This document shows positions 9,832 to 24,007 of a stretch of DNA of 64,000 bases, piece by piece; position 1 is the stretch's first letter; every line of letters starts with the position of its first letter. Source of the DNA: Leptospira sanjuanensis (GTDB lineage Bacteria > Spirochaetota > Leptospiria > Leptospirales > Leptospiraceae). Location of the stretch: assembly GCF_022267325.1 (NCBI RefSeq), contig NZ_JAIZBG010000001.1, positions 3,468,501-3,532,500 of the forward strand. Direction: 5' to 3'. The notes under the pieces are model-generated. The model did not search any database, was not told the origin of the DNA, and worked only from the letters and a program-made list of their open reading frames with translations. The position numbers and the translations under genes are program-made.

Positions 9832-10245
9832 TCAACCGATTCCCAGCACAGCGCCGCCTACGATAAAACTAAGCAACGTATTTCCCGCATTCAACGCGAT
9901 AAAAACCGGAGATTTTCGTTGCGGCTCCCACAAGTTGCGGGAAAAATCATCAAGAACCAAAAAGAATAACGCGATGATTCCGCCAAACAAAGCGGACTGC
10001 CCGATACCGCGAAAATCCATTCTTCCGATCATCCAATCCAACACCAAAAATTGAACGAGCGAAATCGCGATCGCCGTAAAATACGTCGCGCCCATGTTGT
10101 CCTGATTCAAATCCTTTTCCTGAGCGTTTTGAAGTTTCATCCATAATTTGCCGAATACCGTATACCAAATCATACCGACGATAAAGGACGCTACCGTCGC
10201 CAAGATCACGGACAAAGGACGAATTCCGTAAAATTCTGCGAACAT
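9832..10245 (-). CDS. DUF1761 family membrane protein
   Basis: 137 residues with four predicted membrane helices and the W-Y-x-x-F-G-K-x-W signature near the N-terminus (MIWYTVFGKLWMK), typical of DUF1761 proteins. Function of the family is unknown. The ribosome site AGGAG lies 5 bases before the ATG, inside a 7-bp hairpin (10251-10267), which could reduce translation. It sits downstream of the AraC gene on the same strand with an 81-base gap. Confidence 0.8.
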   Translation of the reverse strand: MFAEFYGIRPLSVILATVASFIVGMIWYTVFGKLWMKLQNAQEKDLNQDNMGATYFTAIAISLVQFLVLDWMIGRMDFRGIGQSALFGGIIALFFLVLDDFSRNLWEPQRKSPVFIALNAGNTLLSFIVGGAVLGIG

Positions 10246-10250
10246 AAAAA

Positions 10251-10267
10251 CTCCTAAAAATTAGGAG
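10251..10267 (-). promoter_or_regulatory. Hairpin covering the ribosome site of the DUF1761 gene
   Basis: Perfect inverted repeat CTCCTAA-AAA-TTAGGAG. Read on the minus strand, the 3' arm is the Shine-Dalgarno AGGAG, and the 5' arm is a perfect anti-Shine-Dalgarno. The structure is seen directly; a regulatory role is inference. Confidence 0.5.
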
Positions 10268-10326
10268 AATCATTTTAAACCAAAGAAAAAGTTTGTCTGT
10301 TAGAATTCATACGAAACGTTCTTTTT

Positions 10327-11238
10327 TTAGGAAACGTTTCTGATCTTTTGAGCGTCTTCGTTCCGAGGAGAAACTCCGTGGATTCTTTTAAACGCTTTGG
10401 AAAAGGCGAAGGCGGAGGAATATCCTACGGTTCGAGCAACCTCTTCCAAAGTGGCGCCTTGATCTTGAATCAGACTTCTCCCTTTATCGATTCGAAGTCT
10501 TGCGAGATAATCCATCGGCGTACAACCTAAAACGTCCCGAAAGCGATTCGCAAGAGAAGCTCTGGAAATTCCCACGGCCCGCGCAAGATTCTCCAGAGTC
10601 CAAGAATAAGCCGGTTTCTTATGAATCGCTTCGAGAGCTGCAAGAATCTTTTCGTCTTTGAAAGCGCTTCTCCATCCCGGAGAAAGAGCCGGATGCGTTT
10701 CCAGCCAATGACGAATCACATAGTAAAGGAGAATATCCGTAAGTCTTTGCAGAATCAAATCGGAACCGAGTCCGGAATCGACTTCTTGAGAAATCAAAAC
10801 TAAAGTAGTATGCAAAGGATGATGCGATGGAATCTCTCCCGAACGAATCAGAATATGATCGGGCAGTTCGTGAAAGAAAGGATGTTGACTCGTTTCCGGA
10901 ACCTCGTAACGAACCGAAACGAACGTGGTGATCGGGACTCCTTTCAGATCGGATTCCTTCGGAACGATTTCCCGAAATTTTCCGATGTCCATGGTCTTAT
11001 CGGTCGGAGAGGACACGAGTTCATGATCGAATCCTTTTGCGATAAATAGAATATCACCTTTTTCTAATGGAATGCACTTTCCTTTAAACCGAACATAACA
11101 AGAACCTTGCGAAAGAATATGAAAACCTCCGCTTTTATCGCAGGGGAACTTTAAACCCCAGGATTTATACATCGAAGTCCTCGCAAGAATATCGTTCTTC
11201 CAAGCGGCGGCCGTTAAGATTTCGGAAAGCAGATCCAT
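10327..11238 (-). CDS. AraC family transcriptional regulator with cupin-type N-terminus
   Basis: 303 residues. The N-terminal part (about 1-190) matches the AraC_binding/Cupin_6 type, with a small-molecule pocket and a GDILFIAKGFDHEL segment typical of the cupin beta-barrel. The C-terminal 100 residues are two helix-turn-helix motifs, with the family signature A-R-T-V-G-Y-S-S-A-F-A-F-S-K-A-F-K. It is divergent from an NmrA-type reductase gene, the usual arrangement for this kind of regulator with its target. A near-palindrome in the shared 125-bp gap may be its operator. Confidence 0.9.
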   Translation of the reverse strand: MDLLSEILTAAAWKNDILARTSMYKSWGLKFPCDKSGGFHILSQGSCYVRFKGKCIPLEKGDILFIAKGFDHELVSSPTDKTMDIGKFREIVPKESDLKGVPITTFVSVRYEVPETSQHPFFHELPDHILIRSGEIPSHHPLHTTLVLISQEVDSGLGSDLILQRLTDILLYYVIRHWLETHPALSPGWRSAFKDEKILAALEAIHKKPAYSWTLENLARAVGISRASLANRFRDVLGCTPMDYLARLRIDKGRSLIQDQGATLEEVARTVGYSSAFAFSKAFKRIHGVSPRNEDAQKIRNVS

Positions 11239-11258
11239 ATCCTTCAGTTTATATCAAC

Positions 11259-11307
11259 ATATCTAAAAGTCGAGTAAATTATACGATTGGATATGCTTTT
11301 TAGATTA
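11259..11307. promoter_or_regulatory. Candidate operator between AraC regulator and NmrA-type gene
   Basis: An imperfect inverted repeat: ATATCTAAAAG at 11259-11269 against CTTTTTAGATTA at 11296-11307, with one extra base and one mismatch. It lies in the divergent promoter region. Binding by the adjacent AraC protein is inference. Confidence 0.35.
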
Positions 11308-11363
11308 TAGGACATAGCCCGATTTCCGGTTTTCGGTTATTCTTTTCCTCAGGAGAATCGAAT

Positions 11364-12215
11364 ATGAAAATTTTTGTTTATGCAGCGAGCGGTTTGGTTT
11401 CAGGGCTCGTTGTGGAGAATTTATTGGCAAAAGGGCATGAAGTCTACGGCGCTTCCAGAAGGCCTGAAAGCGGTAAACAAGAAAAGAATCTGCATTGGGT
11501 AAAAGCGGACGCTTCCCGACCGAACGAAGGCTTGGAAGTTTTGGATCAAGTCGACCGGGCATTCTTTCTTTGTCCTCCGGGTTATACCGACCAATACGGC
11601 GTCCTGAATCCATGGATCGAAAAGGCAAAGTCTAAAAAGTTACAAAAAGTTGTACTCATGACCGCGATCGGTATCGATCATTCTCCCGAAGATCTTCCGC
11701 TTCGAAAATTGGAAATCGCGCTGGAGAAATCGGGACTTCCTTACAACATCATTCGCCCGAATTGGTTTATGCAGAACTTTCAAACCTTTTGGATCGGCGG
11801 CATCCTGAAAGATAAGAAGATTTACTTCCCCGCAGGAAACGCAAAGGCAAGTTTTATCGATGCGAGAGATATAGCAGCGACCGCGGCGACATTGCTTTTG
11901 GACGATTCTCATAACGGAAAAGGATACACTCTTACCGGAAAAGAATCCATCACACACGACGAAGTCGCTCAGAAATTATCCAAGGCGACCGGACTCAAAA
12001 TCGACTTTGCGGACATCACCCCCGAAGAATTTAAGAAGGGTTTGCTGGGAGCGGGAGTTCCCGAAGACTACGCGAACGTTTTAGTGTATATCGCGGGTAA
12101 TTTGAAGGAAGGACACGCGGCTCCGATCGTAGATTCGGTAAAACAAATCACCGGAAAAGAACCCGTCAGCTTTGAACAATACGCGAACGACAACCGAAAC
12201 GTCTGGCTGAATTAA
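11364..12215 (+). CDS. NAD(P)-binding NmrA-like reductase
   Basis: 283 residues of the NmrA/atypical SDR group (YtfG-like quinone reductase or regulator type). The Rossmann start is MKIFVYAASGLVSGLVV; the usual G-x-x-G-x-x-G reads A-A-S-G-L-V-S, so two of three glycines are missing, which is unusual but seen in some members. The substrate side contains the typical I-R-P-N-W-F-M-Q-N-F segment. CAGGAG lies 8 bases before the ATG. It is divergent from an AraC regulator that probably controls it. The exact substrate is unknown. Confidence 0.8.
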   Translation: MKIFVYAASGLVSGLVVENLLAKGHEVYGASRRPESGKQEKNLHWVKADASRPNEGLEVLDQVDRAFFLCPPGYTDQYGVLNPWIEKAKSKKLQKVVLMTAIGIDHSPEDLPLRKLEIALEKSGLPYNIIRPNWFMQNFQTFWIGGILKDKKIYFPAGNAKASFIDARDIAATAATLLLDDSHNGKGYTLTGKESITHDEVAQKLSKATGLKIDFADITPEEFKKGLLGAGVPEDYANVLVYIAGNLKEGHAAPIVDSVKQITGKEPVSFEQYANDNRNVWLN

Positions 12216-12233
12216 GAATTTAAGAAAGGATTG

Positions 12234-12256
12234 GCCCGAAATTTTCGGGCTTTTTC
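12234..12256 (+). terminator. Intrinsic terminator
   Basis: A 7-bp stem GCCCGAA/TTCGGGC with a 3-base loop and five Ts, 18 bases after the reductase stop. Confidence 0.85.
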
Positions 12257-12472
12257 ATATTCAAAAATCATCAACTTCCGAAAAAGAAACTCGGATCTTA
12301 GGATACAATAACTTGTCTCCGCGTCGATTTTGATAAACGACTTGCACATTCATCGATCTTTCGTTATTTAGCGGTCCAAACTTTCACAGTAAGTTCTTGC
12401 AACAAGCGCAAATAAATTCTTTACAAATTCGAATTCTCTTTGAAACCTTCTCTTCCACAAGGAATGGATAGT

Positions 12473-13813
12473 ATGAAACGATTATCGGCTTTTTTGATTC
12501 TTCTTATTTGTATTTCTACGTTCTCTTTATTCGCGCAAAACAACTCGCTTTGGCAGACGGTCTTCGGTGGAGAACAATACAACGGAATGAAACCGAACGA
12601 ATGTCCGGAAGAACTTCCCTCCGGACTTGTCTCCTTAAAAGACGGAAGTTTCGTGGTAACGGGATCCGCAAACGATTGCAGCAGACAGGATTCCAACGCG
12701 AAGATCGAAAAGAAAATTTATAGCACCGCGTGGTCGGCTAAGATCGACGCGAACGGAAATCCCGTTTGGTGGAAATATCTTTTTACGAGCAAACCCGTAG
12801 ATATGGAAGGATATACGATCGGTATTCATAATTTCGAAACGATCCAAAATCTGCTCGCAACCCAAGACGGCGGTTTTGTAACCGCGGGATCGATCGGAAG
12901 CGCAACCTACAATCGCAAACTGATCTTTTCAAAATACGACGAGCGCGGAGAACTTACAAGCGATCGAATCATTCTCGCAAAGGAAATCTGCGACGGATTT
13001 TGCGGAGAGGAAGATCCGCACCTGTATTCGTTTCAAGAACTTCCGAACGAAAAGTTTCGCGGTCTTGTTTCCGTTTCCCATCGGGTTGAAACGGAAGAAA
13101 AGAGCGGAAACACGACCACGATCGTAAACGCGATCAAAACGAGCTTCTTATACGTTCTTTTCGGAAAAGACGGCGCGGTAAAGAACGCGAAACACATTCC
13201 CGATCTTTCGTTCGCTCCGAATGCCAGCGTCGGTTACGAAGAAGGAATCGTATTTGCCGTAAGCACGGATAACGTGTCCGGCCGCGAATCGCAAAGAGAC
13301 GTGATCGTTCATCGATACGATTCCGACGGAAAACAACTTTGGAAAAAAACGTTTGCGACCCCCGGAGCGGAAGACATGGCGATTTCTCTTCTTAAACTTA
13401 CGGATGGAAATCTGCTTTTGTCCGGCGGAATCTCCGGCGCGGTGAAAGACGCGGTGTGGCTTTTGAAACTTTCTCCGAAAGGCGAAACTATCTGGGAAAC
13501 CAAACAACGATTAGGCGGATTTAACTTTCTAAGTCTAATCATCGAATCCCCCGATCAGGGCTTTTTCGGTGTATTGGCGGGTGGAGAAGGTCCGATGACC
13601 GTGATTCAGTTCGATTCTTCCGGTAAAAAAGTCTGGGAGAAAAAACATACACAACGCCTTTATATGGCCAACAAAATCCTGAAAAACGAAAAGGGCTATG
13701 TGCTTCTTTCTTATACCAAAAAGAAACCCGCTCAGTATATCGACGCTCTTTTGATTCAAATGGATTGGGACGGCAATGTTTCGAAAGAGGCGGTCCGCAA
13801 GAATTTTCCTTAA
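12473..13813 (+). CDS. Exported beta-propeller-like protein
   Basis: About 446 residues from the ATG at 12473, chosen because AAGGA lies about 10 bases upstream and the signal peptide follows directly ([21 protein letters not shown], cleaved before QN). The mature part has repeated D-G-[GS]-F-V-x-[TA]-G-S and W-K-K/W-E-K strands ([34 protein letters not shown]), the pattern of PQQ/SBBP-like beta-propellers. It is probably periplasmic or surface-exposed; ligand unknown. No partner gene is evident. Confidence 0.7.
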   Translation: MKRLSAFLILLICISTFSLFAQNNSLWQTVFGGEQYNGMKPNECPEELPSGLVSLKDGSFVVTGSANDCSRQDSNAKIEKKIYSTAWSAKIDANGNPVWWKYLFTSKPVDMEGYTIGIHNFETIQNLLATQDGGFVTAGSIGSATYNRKLIFSKYDERGELTSDRIILAKEICDGFCGEEDPHLYSFQELPNEKFRGLVSVSHRVETEEKSGNTTTIVNAIKTSFLYVLFGKDGAVKNAKHIPDLSFAPNASVGYEEGIVFAVSTDNVSGRESQRDVIVHRYDSDGKQLWKKTFATPGAEDMAISLLKLTDGNLLLSGGISGAVKDAVWLLKLSPKGETIWETKQRLGGFNFLSLIIESPDQGFFGVLAGGEGPMTVIQFDSSGKKVWEKKHTQRLYMANKILKNEKGYVLLSYTKKKPAQYIDALLIQMDWDGNVSKEAVRKNFP

Positions 13814-14004
13814 CTTAATCCGGATGCCGAGTTCGGAAGGATGGCCGTTAAGTTTAAAAAAGAGAGTAAGGACAAAGTAGCGGCCGGACGAAACGAAATC
13901 CATTTGCGAAAAAGTTGATATTCATTCCGGTAAGTCTTCCGACGGGAAGATCGTCGACTTCGGACAACGCTCCGATTTCGACAATTCAAAAAGAATGGAA
14001 CAGC

Positions 14005-14171
14005 TTGTCGGAGGTACGACAAGACTGTGAAAATTTTTATTGAAGATAGGATGTTTTTCTGTTATAGGACAATCGTCCGGAGTTTTCCCGCGGACCCGCC
14101 ACCTCCGCCCAAATTCAGGGCGGGGCGCGCTCGATGTTTCACTGAAAAGTTGTAGGAACTCCGAAAAATCC
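14005..14171 (+). repeat. MITE-like intergenic repeat, copy 1
   Basis: A segment of about 167 bp that aligns along its length with the reverse complement of 40491-40657. It begins TTGTCGGAGGTACGACAA, has a shared ATTTTTATTGAA and TTTTCTG-x-TATAG core, a G+C-rich hairpin (CCGCCC 14105-14110 with GGGCGG 14118-14123), and ends GTTGTAGGAACTCCGAAAAA. The ends are near-inverted repeats of each other. The 3' end reaches the stop codon of tag on the other strand. This repeat accounts for most of the gap 13814-14170, in which I see no gene. Confidence 0.7.
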
Positions 14172-14749
14172 TACTTCTTCGGTTTCTTCTCGTATCGAAA
14201 ACAATCGGTAGTATGATCCATGACCATTCCCGTCGCCTGCATAAACGCATAACAAATCGTCGACCCGACGAATTTAAATCCTCGTTTTTTCAGCGCCTTG
14301 CTCATCGCATCCGACTCGACCGTTTTACTCGGAACATCCCGAGTCGTTTTCCAAGAATTATGGATCGTTTTATGATCCACGAACCCCCAGATATACTTAT
14401 CGAAAGAGTCGTATTCTTTTTGAATATTCAAAAATTCTTTTGCGTTTTCGATCGTCGAACGGATCTTTAATTCGTTGCGGACAATTCCTTCGTCTTTCAT
14501 CAAGGATCGGATTTTCTTTTCGGAATAAGCGGCGACTTTTTCGGGATCAAAATAATCAAAGGCTTTTCGATAGTTGTCCCGTTTTTTCAGGATCGTAATC
14601 CAGGAAAGTCCGGCTTGCGCTCCTTCTAAGATCAAAAACTCGAAGAGAGTTCGATCGTCGTGAACAGGAGTTCCCCATTCCAAATCGTGATAGTCGATGT
14701 AAAGGGGATCTTTCGAGGCCCAAGTGCAACGAGTGACCTTTTGATTCAT
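14171..14749 (-). CDS. tag: DNA-3-methyladenine glycosylase I
   Basis: 192 residues, the normal length for Tag. It excises 3-methyladenine from alkylated DNA in base excision repair. The start RCTWASKDPLYIDYHDLEWG is diagnostic. Zinc ligands are visible as Cys 8, His 21, His 179 and Cys 183 (HTTDC), matching the Cys/His/His/Cys set of E. coli Tag. The body G-L-S-W-I-T-I-L-K-K-R and the late G-F-K-F-V-G-S-T-I-C-Y are conserved. It is a single-gene unit; its stop codon lies at the edge of a repeat element. Confidence 0.95.
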   Translation of the reverse strand: MNQKVTRCTWASKDPLYIDYHDLEWGTPVHDDRTLFEFLILEGAQAGLSWITILKKRDNYRKAFDYFDPEKVAAYSEKKIRSLMKDEGIVRNELKIRSTIENAKEFLNIQKEYDSFDKYIWGFVDHKTIHNSWKTTRDVPSKTVESDAMSKALKKRGFKFVGSTICYAFMQATGMVMDHTTDCFRYEKKPKK

Positions 14750-14851
14750 CTTCCGACAGGCTCCTTAATAACGAAATTGCGTTAGATCAACGATCGCACA
14801 GGTTTGTCAAACCGTTTTTTTAAAGTTGGTCCGACAAATGATCAAACAAAA

Positions 14852-15006
14852 AACATTCATAGTTTGTCTCAAAACCTAAAACTGTGGGAACTCCTGCGTT
14901 TTTAAATTGGTAAAACCGTTTTTGAAAATCAAAAGAGGTTGAAACCTAAAACTTTTGTGGGAACTCCTGCGTTTTATTTACCGGTTTAGGACAAACTCTG
15001 AATGTT
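14852..15006. repeat. Second MITE-like repeat with 17-bp terminal inverted repeats
   Basis: Ends are AACATTCATAGTTTGTC (14852-14868) and the inverted form of AACATTCAGAGTTTGTC (14990-15006), 16 of 17 matching. Inside are two direct copies of a CCTAAAACT...GTGGGAACTCCTGCGTTTT unit (motif cores at 14884-14898 and 14957-14971). It carries no gene. It fills most of the interval between the tag start and the DUF952 stop. Confidence 0.6.
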
Positions 15007-15036
15007 AAACGTAGGACTCCAAACGCGGGTCAACCC

Positions 15037-15407
15037 TCAATCTAAGAATGAAAACCGAAATTTCCCGTCCGCATCGGGCAAAATCTCCACTGCCTTTTCG
15101 ATCGCGTCCGTATTCAAAGGCCCGTAGATATGCGGAAAAATATTCTTTCCGTCTTCTTTGGAAAACTTGGGAGAATCGGAAGCCTCGTATTTCAAAGGAG
15201 ATTTCAATCGATCGGTTTTTACGTACAAAAGAACCAAGTCAGTTCTTCCCGAAAAGATCCGGTTGGCCGTGTCCTCGACTTGATTTTTTTTAGAGCTATG
15301 GATAAACCCTTCCGTATATAAGGATTCCGTACTATAAAATCCGTTTTGCAACGCCGCTTCATAATCCTTCTTCGCGGCTAGATTATAAATCCATTCTTCG
15401 GAAGAAT

Positions 15408-15414
<7 letters not shown>
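15037..15414 (-). CDS. DUF952 family protein
   Basis: 125 residues from the ATG at 15414, which overlaps the stop of the upstream gene by 7 bases, suggesting translational coupling; a start at 15438 would add 8 residues lying in the upstream frame. The pattern matches DUF952: an N-terminal I-Y-N-L-A, then G-F-I-H-S-S, then L-L-Y-V-K-T-D-R-L and P-H-I-Y-G-P-L. The family is related to ADP-ribosyltransferase-like folds, but its function is not established. Cytoplasmic. Confidence 0.8.
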
Positions 15415-16421
<1,007 letters not shown>

Positions 16422-16710
16422 CTGAGGAAAAACTCTTTTTAGGGATTCAATACGGATACCACGGTCGCCCTTCGGAAGTCGACTTCTTTCTAACGCGTTT
16501 CTATACGGAGAATTCCCGCTAAACCGCGTTCTCTCGACGGATTCAGCTGAAGCGGTTATCGCATCTGTTCCCTGATTCGCGTTAAATTTCTTTCCAAACG
16601 GATCAAACTGTGATACGAATTTCGAATATAGTCTTTCCGAAAGGATGCGAACGGGAAAGGTGATGTTCTGCTTGAGACGAAAGAATTCTCCATTTGGAAA
16701 AACGGCTAAA

Positions 16711-18099
16711 ATGAAATATTGTCTTACGATTCTTATCCTTTGGATTCAATTGCACGGTTGTATGCCGGCCAATCACATGAACATAGGCGATCCGGGAACA
16801 ACCGAGTATTGGCTGGCCCAAATTCTCGGAAGAATCCATCCTCTCATTTTTCGGGAAAACTCCGGAACCTTGGAATGGACCGAGCTCTTAGGAAAGTCGG
16901 GAGGAACCACACTCGGCAAACACTTGGCATTGGATCCTTCTCTCTTGCCGGTCGTCGTGGGAGAAACGAACACGAACCTTTTCACCGGCAGTTTAATCGG
17001 CGTTCAAGATTTGATCGTCGCGAAATACGACACTTTCAAAAACCGAATCTGGGGCAAACAACTCGGCGCTGCGGGCGCCTCGCTTACCCTATCCCGTATG
17101 ACAACCGACTCGGCGGGGAATTCGTACGTGCTCGGTTATACGACTGCGGCCTTCGGCGGTCCGATGAGCAGTGGTCAGGATTTATTCATCGTAAAATTAT
17201 CCGTAGACGGAAACCCTCTCTGGATCAAACAAGCCGGACCGACCGGAGGAAGTTACTTCGTAAATCCGTTGGGGATCTGCGCGGATACCGCGGGAAATGT
17301 TTATGCTTCGGGAGATTCGAACGGTCCCTTCGGAGGAGCTTACAGCGCTACCACAAGCAATTTCGTCGCTCAATTCGATTCCCAAGGAAACCAAGTTTGG
17401 ATAAAACAATTTTTCGTTTCAGGCGCGAATTCGAACGGTGGCGGTATTGCTTGCGATGCGGCTTCCGGTTCGGTATATTTTACCGGATGGGGCGGCGCCA
17501 ACTTTCAAACGGAAACGGCTCCGGGGATCGGCGGAAACGACATGTTCCTCTTCAAATACGACTCGAGCGGAAACCGACAATTCGTCGCATACCAAGCCCA
17601 AAGCGGTCGGGAAATTTTATCGGGTCCCATCGTCACCGATCTTTCGGGAAACGTCTTCGTGGGAGCCGAAAGCAACGCGGACTTCGGCAACGGAGCAACT
17701 GGATTCGGTTATTTCGGAACGATCTTAAAATTTCATCCGAACGGAACCCTTCTTTGGGGAAGACAACTCGGCACCGACGTCGGCTCGTCTCAATCTTCCG
17801 TCTTCGATCTTAAAACGGATCTCGCAGGCAACGTCTTTGCAACCGGATATACAAACGCGAACTTGATCAACGGTACCGGTTCTAGCGTCGGAACGAACGA
17901 CGTATTCTTCGCGAAATACAACTCAAACGGAGAATTGCAATGGGTCCGTCAGACCGGCGTCTCGGGCGGTTCGATCCAAGGTTTCGGAATCATCATCGAT
18001 CCGGAAGGAACGATGTATTCGGTCGGTCATACGAACGCGCCGATGAACGGAGCCGCATTGAACGGAACACAGGATTTGTTCCTCGTCAAATATCGCTAA
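16711..18099 (+). CDS. Putative lipoprotein with SBBP-type beta-propeller repeats
   Basis: About 462 residues from the ATG at 16711, where the lipoprotein signal begins ([17 protein letters not shown]). The mature protein is built of about six or seven repeats with the core D-x-x-G-N-x-Y-x-x-G-x-T/S and W-x-K-Q-x-G, for example [36 protein letters not shown] and [12 protein letters not shown]. This is the SBBP (seven-bladed beta-propeller) repeat common in Leptospira surface lipoproteins. The acidic DxxGN loops could bind Ca. The binding partner is unknown. Confidence 0.8.
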   Translation: MKYCLTILILWIQLHGCMPANHMNIGDPGTTEYWLAQILGRIHPLIFRENSGTLEWTELLGKSGGTTLGKHLALDPSLLPVVVGETNTNLFTGSLIGVQDLIVAKYDTFKNRIWGKQLGAAGASLTLSRMTTDSAGNSYVLGYTTAAFGGPMSSGQDLFIVKLSVDGNPLWIKQAGPTGGSYFVNPLGICADTAGNVYASGDSNGPFGGAYSATTSNFVAQFDSQGNQVWIKQFFVSGANSNGGGIACDAASGSVYFTGWGGANFQTETAPGIGGNDMFLFKYDSSGNRQFVAYQAQSGREILSGPIVTDLSGNVFVGAESNADFGNGATGFGYFGTILKFHPNGTLLWGRQLGTDVGSSQSSVFDLKTDLAGNVFATGYTNANLINGTGSSVGTNDVFFAKYNSNGELQWVRQTGVSGGSIQGFGIIIDPEGTMYSVGHTNAPMNGAALNGTQDLFLVKYR

Positions 18100-18168
18100 G
18101 TCGTTTTCGTTCGATTTCTTTTCTGTTCAAAAAAGATCGGTTTGAGACAAAGGACTGAAAAGCGACCC

Positions 18169-18866
<698 letters not shown>

Positions 18867-18924
18867 ACGAACCTTCCGAATTTGTCCGGGGACGAGGATA
18901 AACTTTGACGGCAGGAACCAGAAC

Positions 18925-20010
18925 ATGATTCGATTTTTACACACAGCGGACGTACACCTCAGCCAAAAGGAAAAGGAATATTCCCTTTCCGTCCTCAAAG
19001 AAATCGTCGCGGCGGCAAAAGAGGAGGAATGCACGCATATCCTCTTCTGCGGAGATTTGTTCGACCGAAATTCGGACATCGCCGCACTCAAGGAAGAAGT
19101 CAGAACGATCCTATCCTACTTTAACGGAAAAATTTTTTATATCCCCGGAAACCACGAAGAACTCGGACTCGCCGAAGGAGCCTATCCGATCGCGGCGGAT
19201 CTTTCTCCCCTTTCCTATCCGCAAAAGGGAGAATCCTATAAACTCTGGATCGAGGAAATCGGCGGAGTGGAGGCGGAATTTTTCGGATTTCCGTTCAATA
19301 GAATTTTAGATTATTCGAATATTCAATTTAAGGAAAAGAAGGTCGCGTATCGGATCGCGCTGCTCCACGGAACCGAAACAGAACTCGTGGAATATCTCGG
19401 ACCTTCCCCCGAAGAGGCGGATTCGATCCTCGACTCCAAACCGTTCCAGGAAGCCAAATTCGACTATCTAGCGTTAGGTCACATTCATTCCGAACGTTCG
19501 ATCACATCCGGTCCGATGATAAAAGCCTATCCGGGTTCGCCTCGGGTCGTTTCCTCCGGAGAATTCGGTCCGCGTACGGTCAACATCGTAACGCTCGGAA
19601 AAAACGGAACTCCTGTTCTCAAAAAAAGAATTCTTTCTTCCGCGGGAGAATACAAAGAATTCTCCGTAACTGCAACCCTAACGGGAGAAGTTCCCGATCT
19701 CTCAAAACTTCCCGCGTCGATCTCCAAACAGGATTCGGTTCGAATCAAAGTTTCGGGGATCGTGGAAGACGAACACGACGTCACGGAACTTCTCAAACGA
19801 TTTTCCGAAACCGCGGACTGCAGAAAAATAGAAGTCAAAACCGTCGACCTAAGAACTTCGAGCGTTTTGATCGACAACCCGGTCGCTAAACTATTTTATG
19901 AAAAGCTAATGGATCAAAAATCCAAATGGAACGGAGACAATCCTCCCGATTGGAACGAAATCTTAGTCTTGGGTTTGGAACAAATCGAAGACTTCGCGGG
20001 GAAGAATTGA
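18925..20010 (+). CDS. sbcD: SbcD/YhaO-like DNA repair metallophosphoesterase
   Basis: 361 residues of the Mre11/SbcD nuclease family. Metal-binding motifs appear in order: D-V-H at 9-11, G-D-L-F-D at 43-47, G-N-H-E at 75-78, H-G-T at 148, and G-H-I-H at 185-188. The third motif has Glu for the more usual Asp. One base separates its stop from the start of the SbcC-like ATPase, so the two are certainly one operon and likely form a complex that trims DNA ends. Its shorter length and its partner type fit the YhaO branch better than classical SbcD. Confidence 0.85.
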   Translation: MIRFLHTADVHLSQKEKEYSLSVLKEIVAAAKEEECTHILFCGDLFDRNSDIAALKEEVRTILSYFNGKIFYIPGNHEELGLAEGAYPIAADLSPLSYPQKGESYKLWIEEIGGVEAEFFGFPFNRILDYSNIQFKEKKVAYRIALLHGTETELVEYLGPSPEEADSILDSKPFQEAKFDYLALGHIHSERSITSGPMIKAYPGSPRVVSSGEFGPRTVNIVTLGKNGTPVLKKRILSSAGEYKEFSVTATLTGEVPDLSKLPASISKQDSVRIKVSGIVEDEHDVTELLKRFSETADCRKIEVKTVDLRTSSVLIDNPVAKLFYEKLMDQKSKWNGDNPPDWNEILVLGLEQIEDFAGKN

Positions 20011-20011
20011 T

Positions 20012-22330
<2,319 letters not shown>

Positions 22331-22395
22331 TTTTCGAATTGACTTGCGAATTCTTCCTTTTAGGATTTTATAAAAAAATATAATCGAGGTCTATT

Positions 22396-22788
22396 TTGAA
22401 AACGCTCATTCATCGAAGTCTTCTGGCGCTTCTTCTCTTACAAGTTTATAACTGTTTACTCTTTGACACGCTCGGAGTGACTCCGGGAAGAATCAAAGGT
22501 TCCGAGGCGGCCAACAATATCCGCGACGCGGCGATCGTAACCGACCTGATCAACTCGACGATTTTAAACGGACGCGCGAGCGTTTCGATCCTGAGTCTTT
22601 TGGCGGATCAACTCGCGGGAATCAAATCGGACGGAACCTATGTGAAATCCGAAGTGGACGATTGTGTTGCGGAAATCAAAGGACTCAGCGGGTATCTGAT
22701 CGGTTCGGCGCTTACGATCGTGCTTCAATCCAAATGTTCTTTGGAAGCGGATAAGGTTTTCCTCGATTCTCCGTTTCCGGAAATCTGA
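22396..22788 (+). CDS. Small lipoprotein of a Leptospira-type family
   Basis: 130 residues from a TTG start with GAGG upstream. Signal MKTLIHRSLLALLLLQVYNC, with the lipid Cys in VYNC. It resembles small Leptospira lipoproteins grouped as TIGR04452 (G-R-I-x-G-S-E-A, then regular helices and two conserved Cys), a recollection that needs a profile search. Its TGA stop abuts the TGA stop of the convergent rlmD gene, the two forming the palindrome TGATCA. Confidence 0.7.
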   Translation: MKTLIHRSLLALLLLQVYNCLLFDTLGVTPGRIKGSEAANNIRDAAIVTDLINSTILNGRASVSILSLLADQLAGIKSDGTYVKSEVDDCVAEIKGLSGYLIGSALTIVLQSKCSLEADKVFLDSPFPEI

Positions 22789-23970
<1,182 letters not shown>

Positions 23971-24007
23971 TCTCCTTTCACGCTTTCGCGCCTTCGCGGA
24001 GTGTCAA

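Noticed and set aside
9688..9969. Possible 93-residue gene after the Ca-loop lipoprotein
   Set aside because: Overlaps the DUF1761 gene in antisense by 138 bases and has no recognisable features or ribosome site.
16719..17813. Long open frame overlapping the SBBP lipoprotein
   Set aside because: Arg-rich shadow of a clear repeat protein; no signal, domain or ribosome site.
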